A stretch of DNA of 61,421 bases from Clostridium lundense DSM 17049 (GTDB lineage: Bacteria; Bacillota; Clostridia; Clostridiales; Clostridiaceae): positions 1-61,421 of the forward strand of contig NZ_JHVC01000023.1 of NCBI RefSeq assembly GCF_000619945.1, given 5' to 3'. Shown here one piece after another: positions 17,444-26,653 of the stretch. How positions within the stretch are numbered: position 1 is the first letter of the stretch; every line of letters starts with the position of its first letter. The notes under the pieces are model-generated. The model was not told the DNA's origin and made no database searches. It saw only the letters and a program-made list of their open reading frames with translations. The translations under genes and the position numbers were made by a program.

Positions 17444-18316
17444 ATGTTAACAATACTATTTATATTTTCCTGTCTATTTTCCTTTGGAGTATACATGCTA
17501 ATGGCAGATTTATTAAAACTCCCTAGTTTAAAAGCTTCAAAGGCAGTAATAAGCATAAGCAGGAGAGAAAAGAAAAAGACACACAATTCGGAACTATATA
17601 TATTACAGCTATCAACTAAGCTATCAAAAATTATAAAGCTTAATGAGTATAAAAAAAGAAAACTTACAGCAATTTTAAAATCCGCAGAAATAAATTTAAC
17701 TCCAGAAACCTACATTGCAAAAGCTTATGTTAAAGCAGGTTTAGTACTATTTAGTATTATTCCTGCTTTATTTATTTTACCAATAATAACTCCAGTAATC
17801 TTATTTTTAGCTATAGCAATATATTTTAAAGAAATTAAGGTGGCTGAGGATAAGGTTAAAAATCAAAGAGAGGAAATAGAATATGAACTTCCAAGATTTA
17901 CTGCTACTCTAACTCAAGAGCTTAAAGCAAGCAGAGATATACTGTCTATTCTTGAAAATTATAAGCAAAATGCAGGAAAAGCCATGAAAAGAGAACTTGA
18001 AATAACTGTTGCAGATATGAAATCAGGAAGCTTTGAGGGAGCACTTACAAGGTTTGAAACAAGACTTGGAAGTTCAACACTTTCAGAGGTCGTAAGAGGG
18101 CTTATAAGCGTACTTCGTGGTGATGATGGAGTGGTATATTTTCAGATGTTATCCCATGATTTAAAGCAATTAGAACTTCAAAGACTTAAAACACTAGCAG
18201 CAAAACAGCCATCAAAAATAAGAAAATATTCCTTTGCAATGCTTATGTGCTTTGTACTAATGTATCTTGTTGTAATGGGGATTCAAATAATGAAAACCAT
18301 GGGGCAATTGTTCTAG
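17444..18316 (+). CDS. tadC: TadC-like type II secretion F-domain protein
   Basis: The protein has 290 residues. It has an N-terminal membrane helix, a pair of helices at about 100-130, a cytosolic F domain ('EIEYELPRFTATLTQELKASRDILSIL', cut across about 145-170) and a C-terminal helix 'LMCFVLMYLVVMGIQIMK'. Partner of the TadB-like platform protein. Normally the two are adjacent; the toxin-antitoxin pair and its terminator lie between them here, so tadC transcription must come by read-through or from an internal promoter. Confidence 0.85.
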   Translation: MLTILFIFSCLFSFGVYMLMADLLKLPSLKASKAVISISRREKKKTHNSELYILQLSTKLSKIIKLNEYKKRKLTAILKSAEINLTPETYIAKAYVKAGLVLFSIIPALFILPIITPVILFLAIAIYFKEIKVAEDKVKNQREEIEYELPRFTATLTQELKASRDILSILENYKQNAGKAMKRELEITVADMKSGSFEGALTRFETRLGSSTLSEVVRGLISVLRGDDGVVYFQMLSHDLKQLELQRLKTLAAKQPSKIRKYSFAMLMCFVLMYLVVMGIQIMKTMGQLF

Positions 18317-18327
18317 GAGGTGGTACA

Positions 18328-18735
18328 GTGATTAAACTTTTAAAAGAAAAGAAAGGCGAAGGATATATTGATACTGTAGTTATTATAATTGCAGCTATGA
18401 TGGTTATTGCTTTTGTAGTAAAAATATTTCCTGTATTTGTGGCAAAAAATCAATTAAATACTTATGCCAATGAAATTATGAGAACCGCAGAAATTTCAGG
18501 AAGAGTAGGTACGGAAGTAAGTGCGAAGGTAGAAAGTTTAAAAGATCAAACAGGAATAAGTCCTGCTATATCATGGCAGGCAAATTACATTAGTGGAACA
18601 AATAAAGTACAGCTAAATGATGAAATTACTGTAGCAGTTACTAAAACGGTGGATATAGGTTTCTTTAGTTTTGGCTCTTTTCCTATTGAACTTAAATCTA
18701 AAGCTACGGGGAGGAGTGAAGTGTATTGGAAGTAA
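18328..18735 (+). CDS. DUF4320 pseudopilin-like protein
   Basis: The protein has 135 residues from GTG 18328, 7 nt after AGGAGG. The N-terminus KKGEGYIDTVVIIIAAMM is a short basic leader ending in Gly-Glu-Gly-Tyr before one hydrophobic helix, as in DUF4320 proteins of clostridial conjugation loci and similar to Flp/TadE pseudopilins. Cleavage by the A24 peptidase after the glycine is plausible. The remaining domain is extracellular. Stop overlaps the next start region. Confidence 0.8.
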   Translation: MIKLLKEKKGEGYIDTVVIIIAAMMVIAFVVKIFPVFVAKNQLNTYANEIMRTAEISGRVGTEVSAKVESLKDQTGISPAISWQANYISGTNKVQLNDEITVAVTKTVDIGFFSFGSFPIELKSKATGRSEVYWK

Positions 18736-19280
18736 AAAACATAAGAAGGATATTGAAGGAGAAAAAAGGAAATGCTCTTCCTCTTGCTTGTGCAATAGTT
18801 TTATCACTGATAATAATATTTAGTGCAGTATCAGAATACATGAGGCTTCAAATTATAGCAAAGGGAGTAAGGGATGCACTTCAAACTTCTGTAATAGCTG
18901 TGGCGGCTCAAAATTATGATGATGTATATAATGGGCTACGTGAAGGATATAGTGGAGGCTATAATCTAAACCAAGCTAATTTATGGGAGAGTAAAGTAGA
19001 TACAGGAGATATATTTACTTATCTTGATAATCTTTTAGGTTTAGAGAAAAATGGTGTATATCACATTAAATTTACGGGAAAAGAGACAGAATATAAGCTT
19101 TCAGATCTTAAAATAAATATTATAAATACACCATTAGCACCGTTAAATCCTAATACTTCAAATAAATTTCAAGCTCAAGCTACTATCCATATTGAAGTAC
19201 CTTTATCTTTTGGATGGGATAAGCTGCCACCACTACAAATAAATTTAAAGGTCAATGCAGGGTATACTTCTAAGTTCTAA
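18726..19280 (+). CDS. TadE/TadG-like pseudopilin
   Basis: The protein has 184 residues from TTG 18726, about 9 nt after GGGGAGGAG. It starts with a basic leader 'RRILKEKKGNALPLACAIVLSLIIIF', the TadE-like pattern where a cleavable leader precedes a single helix, then an extracellular domain of about 145 residues without cysteines. Likely a minor pilin of the Tad-like mating apparatus. Family assignment is by N-terminal pattern and context. Confidence 0.7.
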   Translation: MEVKNIRRILKEKKGNALPLACAIVLSLIIIFSAVSEYMRLQIIAKGVRDALQTSVIAVAAQNYDDVYNGLREGYSGGYNLNQANLWESKVDTGDIFTYLDNLLGLEKNGVYHIKFTGKETEYKLSDLKINIINTPLAPLNPNTSNKFQAQATIHIEVPLSFGWDKLPPLQINLKVNAGYTSKF

Positions 19281-19293
19281 AGTTAATCACATA

Positions 19294-19313
19294 TCCACAA
19301 GAGAGGATGTGGA
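19294..19313. repeat. Inverted repeat in a 159-bp AT-rich gap
   Basis: TCCACA (19294-19299) and TGTGGA (19308-19313) form an inverted repeat; each half with its flank is 8/9 to the DnaA box TTATCCACA. The rest of the gap (19281-19439) is A/T runs. Could be a weak hairpin or chance; no replication gene is nearby. Confidence 0.3.
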
Positions 19314-19439
19314 CAACGTGTGAATAAGTAAAAATAAAAAAATAAAAAAACATCTGGACAAAATACAAAAAGTGTGTTTATTTTTTAACAAGGGCAGAAA
19401 AACCCGTTATGTTGAAAAAAATTAAGGGAGTGAATGTGG

Positions 19440-19973
19440 ATGAAAAAACTTAATTTTAATGTAAAGAAAAATTTAACTGTAACACTTCTTGTTGTTTTAG
19501 CTATAGCTCTTGGAGCAGGCTTAATAAGTTATGTAAATAAAACACCTAAAAATAAAGAGGATAAAGTCTTATCAGATATTAATAAGGTAGATGAAGTTAA
19601 GGTAGAGGAAATAAAAACAGAAAATGAAGAAAAAGCTAAAGTACCAGTTATTAATGCTGCTGATAGTACAGAAAAATCCTCTCAAAATAATGTTGTAAGT
19701 AGTAATACTGAAACAGTACCTAAAAAACCAGAACCACCAAAGGAAAAACCTAAGACTACAGATGATATAACAAATAAAAATAAAGTACCTACTTATCCTG
19801 AAAAAGCAGTAAAACCACAGAAAGAATCAAGTCCTAAGGGAGGAGAAAAAAATAACAAAGGACAAGTATATGTTCCAGGGTTTGGTTGGGTTAACGATGA
19901 AGGTGGTGGTGGTCAAGGAACAAATGTAACATCTGATGGTGATATTAATAAGCAAGTGGGTACAATGGATTAG
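19440..19973 (+). CDS. DUF6550 membrane-anchored linker protein
   Basis: The protein has 177 residues from ATG 19440 (RBS GGGAG). A single N-terminal membrane helix (about 10-30) is followed by a Lys/Glu/Pro-rich disordered stalk and the conserved tail 'VYVPGFGWVNDEGGGGQGT'. That tail identifies DUF6550, a family found in conjugation loci of Firmicutes. Role unknown; the long stalk suggests it crosses the wall. A terminator follows. Confidence 0.78.
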   Translation: MKKLNFNVKKNLTVTLLVVLAIALGAGLISYVNKTPKNKEDKVLSDINKVDEVKVEEIKTENEEKAKVPVINAADSTEKSSQNNVVSSNTETVPKKPEPPKEKPKTTDDITNKNKVPTYPEKAVKPQKESSPKGGEKNNKGQVYVPGFGWVNDEGGGGQGTNVTSDGDINKQVGTMD

Positions 19974-19993
19974 TTTAATAAAAAAGTATTTTT

Positions 19994-20030
19994 AGAGAGT
20001 ATGGTTAAAATCTGTACTCTCTATTTTTTT
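19994..20030 (+). terminator. Rho-independent terminator before the exported Trp-rich protein gene
   Basis: AGAGAGTA (19994-20001) pairs perfectly with TACTCTCT (20015-20022), followed by ATTTTTTT. The RBS of the next gene starts immediately after, so this is either an end of the upstream operon or an attenuator within it. Confidence 0.8.
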
Positions 20031-20044
20031 GGAGGTGTAAGCTT

Positions 20045-21772
20045 ATGAAAAGAGTAACAGCATTTTTACTTTGTTTAATGTTAATAATTTTTTCTGTACC
20101 TATAAGTGTATTTGCTGAAGGAGATGGAAACTTTGACGGCGGAGGAGGTGGAATGGGAAATGGATCATCTCAAAACTTTTGGAATCCAGGGAATGATGGG
20201 GTAAGGATTACTGTTATCAGGTGTAGAGATCAAATGCCAGTAACTACACCTATTGATTTCTCAAATAAAAATCAAAATAATATAAAAATACATTTTGGAA
20301 AGAAATCAAAAATTCAATATAGAAACGGAAGTTCCTTGCAAGCATACACAAGTGTGTATAACTATTATATTCCATCTCAACCTATGCCAAGGATAATTGG
20401 TTCAAGTAGCTATACTATAAATATTGAAGCTACTAAAAAATACTTTTGTTCTGAATATGCTCTAAGGTTAATTGCAAGTCTTACTGGTATGAATTATGAA
20501 AATCTTATAAGCGGAGATTATAAAATACTTATTGAACCTATAGCTTACATGACTTTTCAAGGAGTGTATATGGCAATGACTGCACATGAAGCAGCATTAT
20601 ATGATGAAAAACTTGGAGGAGGTTTAAGAGCAAAGATGGTAAGTTTATCTCATAAGAATTTGCCCCTTGCTTTGTTTTTACAAACTTCTGATTTAGGTTT
20701 TGCTGCTTGGTCAGGATCGAGTAATCAAAAGGTATCAAATACTCAAATAAAAGCCTATTTAGGACTTGGTGTCATAAGGTTTAGTGAGGCGGATAAGGGA
20801 GTAGATATTGATAGTAATTCCTATGAATATAGATGTGACACAGATGTTATTACTTCAATAACTGTAAATACAGATAGAAGAAGAACACCTGACAATCCTG
20901 TATCTGTAAGCTTTAGAGTAAATGGACAAAACTACACTGTAAGTAATATTTATATTCCAGAAGGAGAATCTCAAAAGGTTTGGTTTAAATGGCACACTCC
21001 CAAAACACCACAAACATTAAATATAGATGTAAGTATAAGTGGAGCATCTGCAAATAAAGCAAATATTACAGCCAAAATAGTAGACCTTAAAGAAAATACT
21101 CCACCAAATCCTACTGCTAATGATAAGAACCCAAGTTTTAAAGCTTCTAGTATTCCAAGTAAAGCTCCAAAAACTTCTGCTACATGGGGAAAATGGGATT
21201 GTTATTGGGAACCTAAATGGGAATGGCAGGCAAACTGGAACTGGGTTAGTACAGGTAAAAACACTGGATACTGGGTTGATAATGGTCATTGGGTTGATAG
21301 AGGAGATTGGAAATATAAATGGATAAGTTACTATGCTTATCTTTCAGCCAATATGAACCTTCAGCCAGATGCTAAAGTCCCTACAGCCTATTCAAAAACT
21401 ATGAAATCAGGATATGGAATAAACTTAAATGTAACTTCTAATCTTAGTTCTAATGCTACAAGCTCATCCATAACAGGTGCTCAAAATATTATTTCTTATT
21501 ATCCTGAATTTAATTATAAAACTTATAATAGAGTATTAGAAATGATAACAGCAGGTTATTCCTCAAGTTTTCAGCTTAGAAAAAATAAATATTCTACCTA
21601 TAATCAAAGAGTACATTTTACTCCAATATGGTATCCAGATGGAATCTATTCTGTATATGCAGAAGTAATAGATGTATGGACACCAGATGGTATGCTTTCT
21701 GTTAATTTAAATGATTATGTAAACATAAAAGGCAGCTTGTATGACGATTGGCATATAGGCCCACAGTTTTAG
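20045..21772 (+). CDS. Exported Trp-rich conjugation-associated protein
   Basis: The protein has 575 residues from ATG 20045 (RBS GGAGGTG). A clear signal peptide ends near VFAEGD (about residue 27), followed by a Gly/Asn-rich segment. The middle holds a beta-rich region (about 280-350). A striking Trp cluster follows at about 380-430 with short near-repeats (CYWEPKWEWQANWNW, then GYWVDNGHWVDRGDW). It has no C-terminal anchor. I know no family function; position suggests a surface protein, perhaps an adhesin or wall-binding component of the mating apparatus (inference). Confidence 0.75.
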   Translation: MKRVTAFLLCLMLIIFSVPISVFAEGDGNFDGGGGGMGNGSSQNFWNPGNDGVRITVIRCRDQMPVTTPIDFSNKNQNNIKIHFGKKSKIQYRNGSSLQAYTSVYNYYIPSQPMPRIIGSSSYTINIEATKKYFCSEYALRLIASLTGMNYENLISGDYKILIEPIAYMTFQGVYMAMTAHEAALYDEKLGGGLRAKMVSLSHKNLPLALFLQTSDLGFAAWSGSSNQKVSNTQIKAYLGLGVIRFSEADKGVDIDSNSYEYRCDTDVITSITVNTDRRRTPDNPVSVSFRVNGQNYTVSNIYIPEGESQKVWFKWHTPKTPQTLNIDVSISGASANKANITAKIVDLKENTPPNPTANDKNPSFKASSIPSKAPKTSATWGKWDCYWEPKWEWQANWNWVSTGKNTGYWVDNGHWVDRGDWKYKWISYYAYLSANMNLQPDAKVPTAYSKTMKSGYGINLNVTSNLSSNATSSSITGAQNIISYYPEFNYKTYNRVLEMITAGYSSSFQLRKNKYSTYNQRVHFTPIWYPDGIYSVYAEVIDVWTPDGMLSVNLNDYVNIKGSLYDDWHIGPQF

Positions 21773-21782
21773 GGTGAAACTT

Positions 21783-22349
21783 ATGCGATTTAATATAATT
21801 TATGCTGATCCACCTTGGAGCTATAAAGTATATTCTAAAAAAGGTAGAGGAAGATCTGCTGAAAATCATTATAATACTATGAGTCATGAAGATATATACA
21901 ATCTTGACGTAGCAAGTTTAGCTATGGAAGATTGTATTTTATTTTTATGGGTTACTTTTCCTAACTTACTTGTAGGGCTTGAAACTATGAAAAGATGGGG
22001 ATTTACTTATAAAACCTTAGGGTTTTGCTGGGTAAAGAGAAATAAGAAAAGTCCAAATTGGTTTTGGGGACTGGGATTTTGGACAAGAGCTAATCCGGAA
22101 ATATGCCTAATTGGAACTAAAGGTCACCCTAAAAGAATATCAAAAGCAGTTCATTCAGTTATAGATTTACCTATTGAAAAGCATAGTAAAAAACCTGAGG
22201 AAGTAAGGAAAAGAATAATTGAGCTTTGCGGATATTTACCCAGAGTTGAACTCTTTGCACGAGAAACTCATGAAGGATGGGTTTGTCTTGGTAATGAAAT
22301 TGATGGCTTAGATATTAGAGAAAGTATTAAAAAAGTAAAGGAGATGTAA
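21783..22349 (+). CDS. MT-A70 family adenine methyltransferase
   Basis: The protein has 188 residues from ATG 21783, preceded by AGGGTGA. The catalytic motif DPPW is at about residues 9-12 (YADPPWSYK), with the SAM-related 'ANPEICLIGTKG' and 'VELFARETHEGW' blocks typical of MT-A70 (Ime4/ParB-linked) methylases of mobile elements. It presumably methylates N6 of adenine in DNA. On a conjugative element it could protect entering DNA from restriction; that is an inference. It sits directly upstream of the DUF3846 gene. Confidence 0.9.
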   Translation: MRFNIIYADPPWSYKVYSKKGRGRSAENHYNTMSHEDIYNLDVASLAMEDCILFLWVTFPNLLVGLETMKRWGFTYKTLGFCWVKRNKKSPNWFWGLGFWTRANPEICLIGTKGHPKRISKAVHSVIDLPIEKHSKKPEEVRKRIIELCGYLPRVELFARETHEGWVCLGNEIDGLDIRESIKKVKEM

Positions 22350-22355
22350 AAACTT

Positions 22356-22733
22356 ATGAGAGTATTAATAGTTCAACCTCAAATAAGGCCTTATGTTGCA
22401 GAAATAGAAGAAGGTTTAAAACCTATGCAGGAGATAGTTGGAGGCTCAATTGAAATGCTAGACTTAGATGATAATACAAGCCTTGTTTGTAATGAAGAAG
22501 GTAAAATAAGATGTCTTGAAGGAAACAGACGTATCGGCAGAGACATAATTGCTGGTACGTTTTTTCTTTGCGGCTTTAATGAAGATGGAGCATCTATTTC
22601 ACTAACAGATGAGCAGATTTCAAAATACTATGAAAGGTTTAGAGAACCAGAGTATTATTCTCAGGAAGAAGTAGAAGACTCAGCTTTTATGGATGTTTAT
22701 GTACCAGATTATGAAGATGATATGGAGCTGTAG
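22356..22733 (+). CDS. DUF3846 protein
   Basis: The protein has 125 acidic residues. 'VEPQ/VQPQ...AEIEEGLKPMQEIVGG', 'NEEGKI' and 'GRDIIAGTFFLCGF' are the DUF3846 signature, a small family with no known activity, frequent in phages and conjugative elements. No membrane helix. Its stop (TAG) merges with the AGGAGG of the next gene. Function not known. Confidence 0.82.
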   Translation: MRVLIVQPQIRPYVAEIEEGLKPMQEIVGGSIEMLDLDDNTSLVCNEEGKIRCLEGNRRIGRDIIAGTFFLCGFNEDGASISLTDEQISKYYERFREPEYYSQEEVEDSAFMDVYVPDYEDDMEL

Positions 22734-22743
22734 GAGGTGCACC

Positions 22744-23418
22744 ATGAAACCTATTATAGCAATTGTTATGTTATTGCTTTGTTTAATTTGTGGAGGTTTA
22801 ACACTGCTATTTTTAAAGAAGAATAGTAAAAGAACAAAGGATACAGAAAATAAAGAGCAGAAAACTGCTAATGAGTTTGTAAATGTAAAAGATATTAAAG
22901 AACGCTATTTATATACACGAGATGGCTACATTATCATGTATATAAAAATTAATCCTATAAGTATTGATTTGTTATCAGAAAGAGAAAAAAAGCTTTTATG
23001 TAAAACTCTTACAGCAGAGCTTTCAAGTGAGCAAAAGCCTTATAAGTTTTTAGCAGTATCAAGACCAGTAGATATTTCGCCACTTATAAATGAGTATACA
23101 AGTATTATTTCAAATAGCTCAGATCAAAAGCAAAAGGATTTGTTAAGAAATGAAATGCTAGTAATGAGTAATTACGCTTTATCTGGAGAAGTTGTTGAAA
23201 GGCAGTTTTATATAATGCTTTGGGAAAAGTATGAAGAAGATATTGAAAGAGAAATATCTAAAAGATGCTATGAATTTAAATCAAAATTTGAAAGTGGGAA
23301 TATCCATTGTGAAATATTAAAACAGCAGGATATAGTGAGACTTTGTAATCTTATAAATAATCCAGCTTATACAAATATTGAGGATAGTGAGTTTGAAGCC
23401 ACTATCCCTATTTTTTAA
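22744..23418 (+). CDS. Membrane-anchored protein paired with VirB4
   Basis: The protein has 224 residues from ATG 22744 (RBS AGGAGG 22732-22737). One N-terminal membrane helix (about 3-24) is followed by a Lys-rich linker and a cytosolic domain ('RDGYIIMYIKINPISIDLLS', cut near 58-78; 'FYIMLWEKYEEDIEREI') that looks like the N-terminal domain of VirB4/TraC ATPases split into a separate gene. The virB4 gene follows 26 bp later, supporting a two-part VirB4. I am moderately sure of this reading. Confidence 0.65.
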   Translation: MKPIIAIVMLLLCLICGGLTLLFLKKNSKRTKDTENKEQKTANEFVNVKDIKERYLYTRDGYIIMYIKINPISIDLLSEREKKLLCKTLTAELSSEQKPYKFLAVSRPVDISPLINEYTSIISNSSDQKQKDLLRNEMLVMSNYALSGEVVERQFYIMLWEKYEEDIEREISKRCYEFKSKFESGNIHCEILKQQDIVRLCNLINNPAYTNIEDSEFEATIPIF

Positions 23419-23443
23419 GAAAATGAAGATGGGAGAGAGAATA

Positions 23444-25276
23444 ATGGTTAGAAATAAAAAGAATCTAGAAACGGAAATAATGTTAAACAATGCTCTTTTA
23501 AATATAATTACTCCTATGGGACTTGAAATTAAAAGAAATAGTTTAGTTATAGGAGAAAATACAGGGAGAATATATGGAATAGTAAAATATCCTCAAAAGG
23601 TTGATTATGGATGGCTTTCTAAAATTACAAACATTCCAAGTACCATTGTTAGTGTGTCCTTTACACCTATTGACAATGGTTCTTTTATTGAGAGTCTATC
23701 AAGAAATGTTATTCAAAGCCGTAGTATTGCTGAAAGTGCTAAAGATCCACTAGCTCAGAAAAGGGCAGAACGTTCAGCTTTAGATGGAGAAAAGATAATG
23801 GTGCAAATAGACCAAAACGGTGAAACTGTTGGACTTATGGGAATTACTATTATGCCAATATCAAGAGAAGATGAAAGCTTTGATAAGGTTTGCAGAAAAA
23901 CTGAAAGTACATGTGCCATGAGTAAATGTAAACCAAGAAACCTGTCAAACTTGCAGGAGCAGGCATTTAAAAACTGCTCACCATTTTATACTTCAGATGA
24001 AAATATAGAGCAGATAGTAAGCAGAATAGTTCCTTTATCCACCTTTGTAGGTGGATTTCCTTTTTCATCAAGCAGTTATAATGATGGAAGAGGTTATTAT
24101 TTCGGAAGAGATTCCAGTGGTGGATTAATTATACTAGATACTTGGAAGAGAGGAAATGATAGAACCAACACTAACATGGTTATAATGGGGGTAGCAGGAG
24201 TTGGAAAATCTACAGCAGTTAAACATATAGCCTTATCTGAATATATGAAAGGTACTAAAATTATATTTGTAGATCCAGAAAGAGAATACAAAGAACTATG
24301 CGAAGCTTTAAATGGAGATTGGATTAACGCAGGTGGAGGCAGTAATGGGAGAATAAATCCACTTCAAATAAGACCAACACCAGTAGATGATAACGATGAA
24401 GTTTATAAAGATGAAGGTCAAGGTATGGGTGATATGGCTCTTTATATTAAGAATTTAGAAATATTCTTTAGCTTGTACATTCCATCCTTAACAGATAGAG
24501 AAAGAGCTATTCTTAAAGATTGCTTAATTGAGCTATATAATAACTTTGGTATAACTTGGGATACAGATATAACAAAACTTAGTAATGAAGATTTTCCTAT
24601 ATTTTTAGACTTATACAATTTAATAGATAAAAAAGCAAAAGAAAAAACAAGAAAAGAAAGTGAAGCCAATATTTATGATGATCTTGTATTACTTTTAAAA
24701 GATATAGCCATGGGAAGTGATTCTTTTCTTTGGAATGGATATAGCTCTATTAAGACTAATACAAGGTGTATATGTCTTGATACCCATGATTTACAAAATA
24801 CTAATGACAATATTAAAAGGACTCAATATTTTAATATTCTTACTTGGTGCTGGCAGGAAATGAGCAAAGATAGAAATGAAAGAGTACTGTTAATCTGCGA
24901 TGAAGCTTACCTTATGATTGATACCAATGTACCTCAAAGTCTAGTATTTTTAAGAAATGTTGAAAAAAGGGCAAGAAAATACGAAGCAGGAGTTGCTATA
25001 ATAAGCCATTCAGTTGTAGATTTTCTTGATCCACAAATAAAAATGTATGGACAGGCACTTCTTGATATACCATGCTTTAAAATCATAATGGGAACAGATG
25101 GCAGGAATCTACAGGAAACAAAGGAACTTTACAACCTAACAGATGCAGAGGAGGAGCTGCTTGCTAGTAAGAAAAGAGGAAATGCACTACTTATGATAGG
25201 TTCTAAGAGGCTTCATGTGGTGTTTGAGATACCTGAATATAAATTTGAGTATATGGGTAAGGCTGGGGGAAGATAA
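23444..25276 (+). CDS. virB4: VirB4-type conjugation ATPase
   Basis: The protein has 610 residues from ATG 23444 (RBS GGAGAG). Walker A is GVAGVGKSTAV (about 248-258) and Walker B LLICDEAYLMI (about 482-492), with 'VEKRARKYEAGVAIISHS' after it, typical of VirB4/TraC/TrbE ATPases. It energises pilus or channel assembly with VirD4 and CpaF. The usual N-terminal VirB4 domain is short here and may be provided by the preceding gene. Confidence 0.92.
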   Translation: MVRNKKNLETEIMLNNALLNIITPMGLEIKRNSLVIGENTGRIYGIVKYPQKVDYGWLSKITNIPSTIVSVSFTPIDNGSFIESLSRNVIQSRSIAESAKDPLAQKRAERSALDGEKIMVQIDQNGETVGLMGITIMPISREDESFDKVCRKTESTCAMSKCKPRNLSNLQEQAFKNCSPFYTSDENIEQIVSRIVPLSTFVGGFPFSSSSYNDGRGYYFGRDSSGGLIILDTWKRGNDRTNTNMVIMGVAGVGKSTAVKHIALSEYMKGTKIIFVDPEREYKELCEALNGDWINAGGGSNGRINPLQIRPTPVDDNDEVYKDEGQGMGDMALYIKNLEIFFSLYIPSLTDRERAILKDCLIELYNNFGITWDTDITKLSNEDFPIFLDLYNLIDKKAKEKTRKESEANIYDDLVLLLKDIAMGSDSFLWNGYSSIKTNTRCICLDTHDLQNTNDNIKRTQYFNILTWCWQEMSKDRNERVLLICDEAYLMIDTNVPQSLVFLRNVEKRARKYEAGVAIISHSVVDFLDPQIKMYGQALLDIPCFKIIMGTDGRNLQETKELYNLTDAEEELLASKKRGNALLMIGSKRLHVVFEIPEYKFEYMGKAGGR

Positions 25277-25404
25277 ATAATATAAGAGTAATATTATTAA
25301 ACTATGGAATTTATCGACAATAAAATAAATTTCAAGTAAAATAATAGAATAATTAGACAATTTATGATATTATAGTTTATGAAATTAAGGAAGGTGACAT
25401 ATTT

Positions 25405-25755
25405 ATGGGATATAAATCAGAAGGGACCAAAAAAGCTGAAATAAGTATGAGATTTTCAGAGTTCGAAATGCCTCCTATGCAAGACATATTAATTGTTGGT
25501 AAGAAAGCGCCAATAGGTCCAGAGGCTGCTAGAAGAATGGTAGATATATTATCTCCTGATCAATATGAAATAGTTAAAATAGAACATCAGTGTGTGGAAG
25601 CAATAGTTGTTAGAAGGACTATCTTAAATATGCTTCCGCAAGATAAACTAATTCCTATAATAATGGAGGAGGTTGAAAGGATTGCTAATGAAGATATGAT
25701 TATAAAGGCGCAAGTTAATATAACTATCAATGTTAGCAAATCTATAGATTTATGA
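25405..25755 (+). CDS. Unknown small protein coupled to a CBS-GGDEF gene
   Basis: The protein has 116 residues, soluble, without a family I recognise. It has a 'RFSEFEMPPMQDILIVG' segment and a Glu-rich helix. A gap of 128 bp with a promoter-like TTAGAC...TATTAT separates it from virB4. Its stop overlaps the next ATG (ATGA at 25752), so the two proteins are made together. It may be a sensor or regulator partner of the diguanylate cyclase (inference). Confidence 0.6.
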   Translation: MGYKSEGTKKAEISMRFSEFEMPPMQDILIVGKKAPIGPEAARRMVDILSPDQYEIVKIEHQCVEAIVVRRTILNMLPQDKLIPIIMEEVERIANEDMIIKAQVNITINVSKSIDL

Positions 25756-26618
25756 TACAAAGGGTTTTAGATATAATAGATAAAAATTTTTATAAAGTAG
25801 ATGTATTAGATGGAGTAAAAAAAGTTCAGGAGATTTTTTATCAAAATAACATAGAGTGTTCTGCCGTTTATGATAAGAAAAAATTAGTTGGAGTCTTAAC
25901 TTTAAGAGAATTAGGAATTGCAAATCCTAACAGAATAGTTGCGGATGTTATGACTAATAGATATATTTGCGTAGATTCACAAACATCTACATGGGAAATT
26001 AAAAATTTATTTGATTTTAATCAGAACATAGATGTAATATTTGTAGAAGATAACAGTAAAGTTGTAGGGGTTATTACGAAAAATCAATTAAAAATAGAAT
26101 TGGGAAGACATATTGATTTACTAACGGGTTTATATAAAAGCGATTATTTATTTTATAATATATACAGTTTAATAGAGCAAAGAAAAGAAGCCTCATTAAT
26201 ATTTATAGATTTAAATAATTTTGGATATATCGATAAGAAATTTGGACATATAAATGGAGATGCAGTTTTAAAAATTGTAGCAAACTTACTTAAAGAAAAT
26301 ATACAACCAGATAATTTTTTATGTAGATATGCAGGGGATGAATTTGCAATTTTAACTACATATAATGCGAATAAGTGTAAAATTCTTTCTAAAAAAATAG
26401 TAACGGCAATAAAAGATTATAATTATCCTCATAATATTCCAGTTTCAGCATCTGTTGGCATAGCATGTTGTAATTTTAGTGACAGCATAATTGAAGATAG
26501 GATAGAAACAATAAGAAATTTAGTAAATGTAGCAAGTTTAGCATCAACAAAAGCAAAACAGAACATAAATAATGATCATATTATTATTGAAGATTTTGAG
26601 ATAGGTATAACGGCATAA
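25752..26618 (+). CDS. CBS-pair GGDEF diguanylate cyclase
   Basis: The protein has 288 residues. Residues about 1-115 form a CBS pair ('VLTLRELGI...VADVMTN...VVGVITKNQL'), a nucleotide-sensing module. About 120-275 is a GGDEF domain with the active-site variant AGDEF (about 194-198) and 'DLNNFGYIDKKFGHINGD' metal/substrate residues, so c-di-GMP synthesis is likely. No RxxD inhibitory site is visible ahead of AGDEF. It makes an isolated cassette with the upstream small gene and its own terminator (26654-26688), inserted within the transfer operon. Confidence 0.85.
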   Translation: MIQRVLDIIDKNFYKVDVLDGVKKVQEIFYQNNIECSAVYDKKKLVGVLTLRELGIANPNRIVADVMTNRYICVDSQTSTWEIKNLFDFNQNIDVIFVEDNSKVVGVITKNQLKIELGRHIDLLTGLYKSDYLFYNIYSLIEQRKEASLIFIDLNNFGYIDKKFGHINGDAVLKIVANLLKENIQPDNFLCRYAGDEFAILTTYNANKCKILSKKIVTAIKDYNYPHNIPVSASVGIACCNFSDSIIEDRIETIRNLVNVASLASTKAKQNINNDHIIIEDFEIGITA

Positions 26619-26653
26619 AATCTTAATAAATCAATAATTTGTATATTAGTTTG

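Noticed and set aside
19281..19439. DnaA-box-like inverted pair as a replication origin
   Set aside because: Only two imperfect boxes, no initiator gene or iterons nearby; a small hairpin or chance explains it as well.
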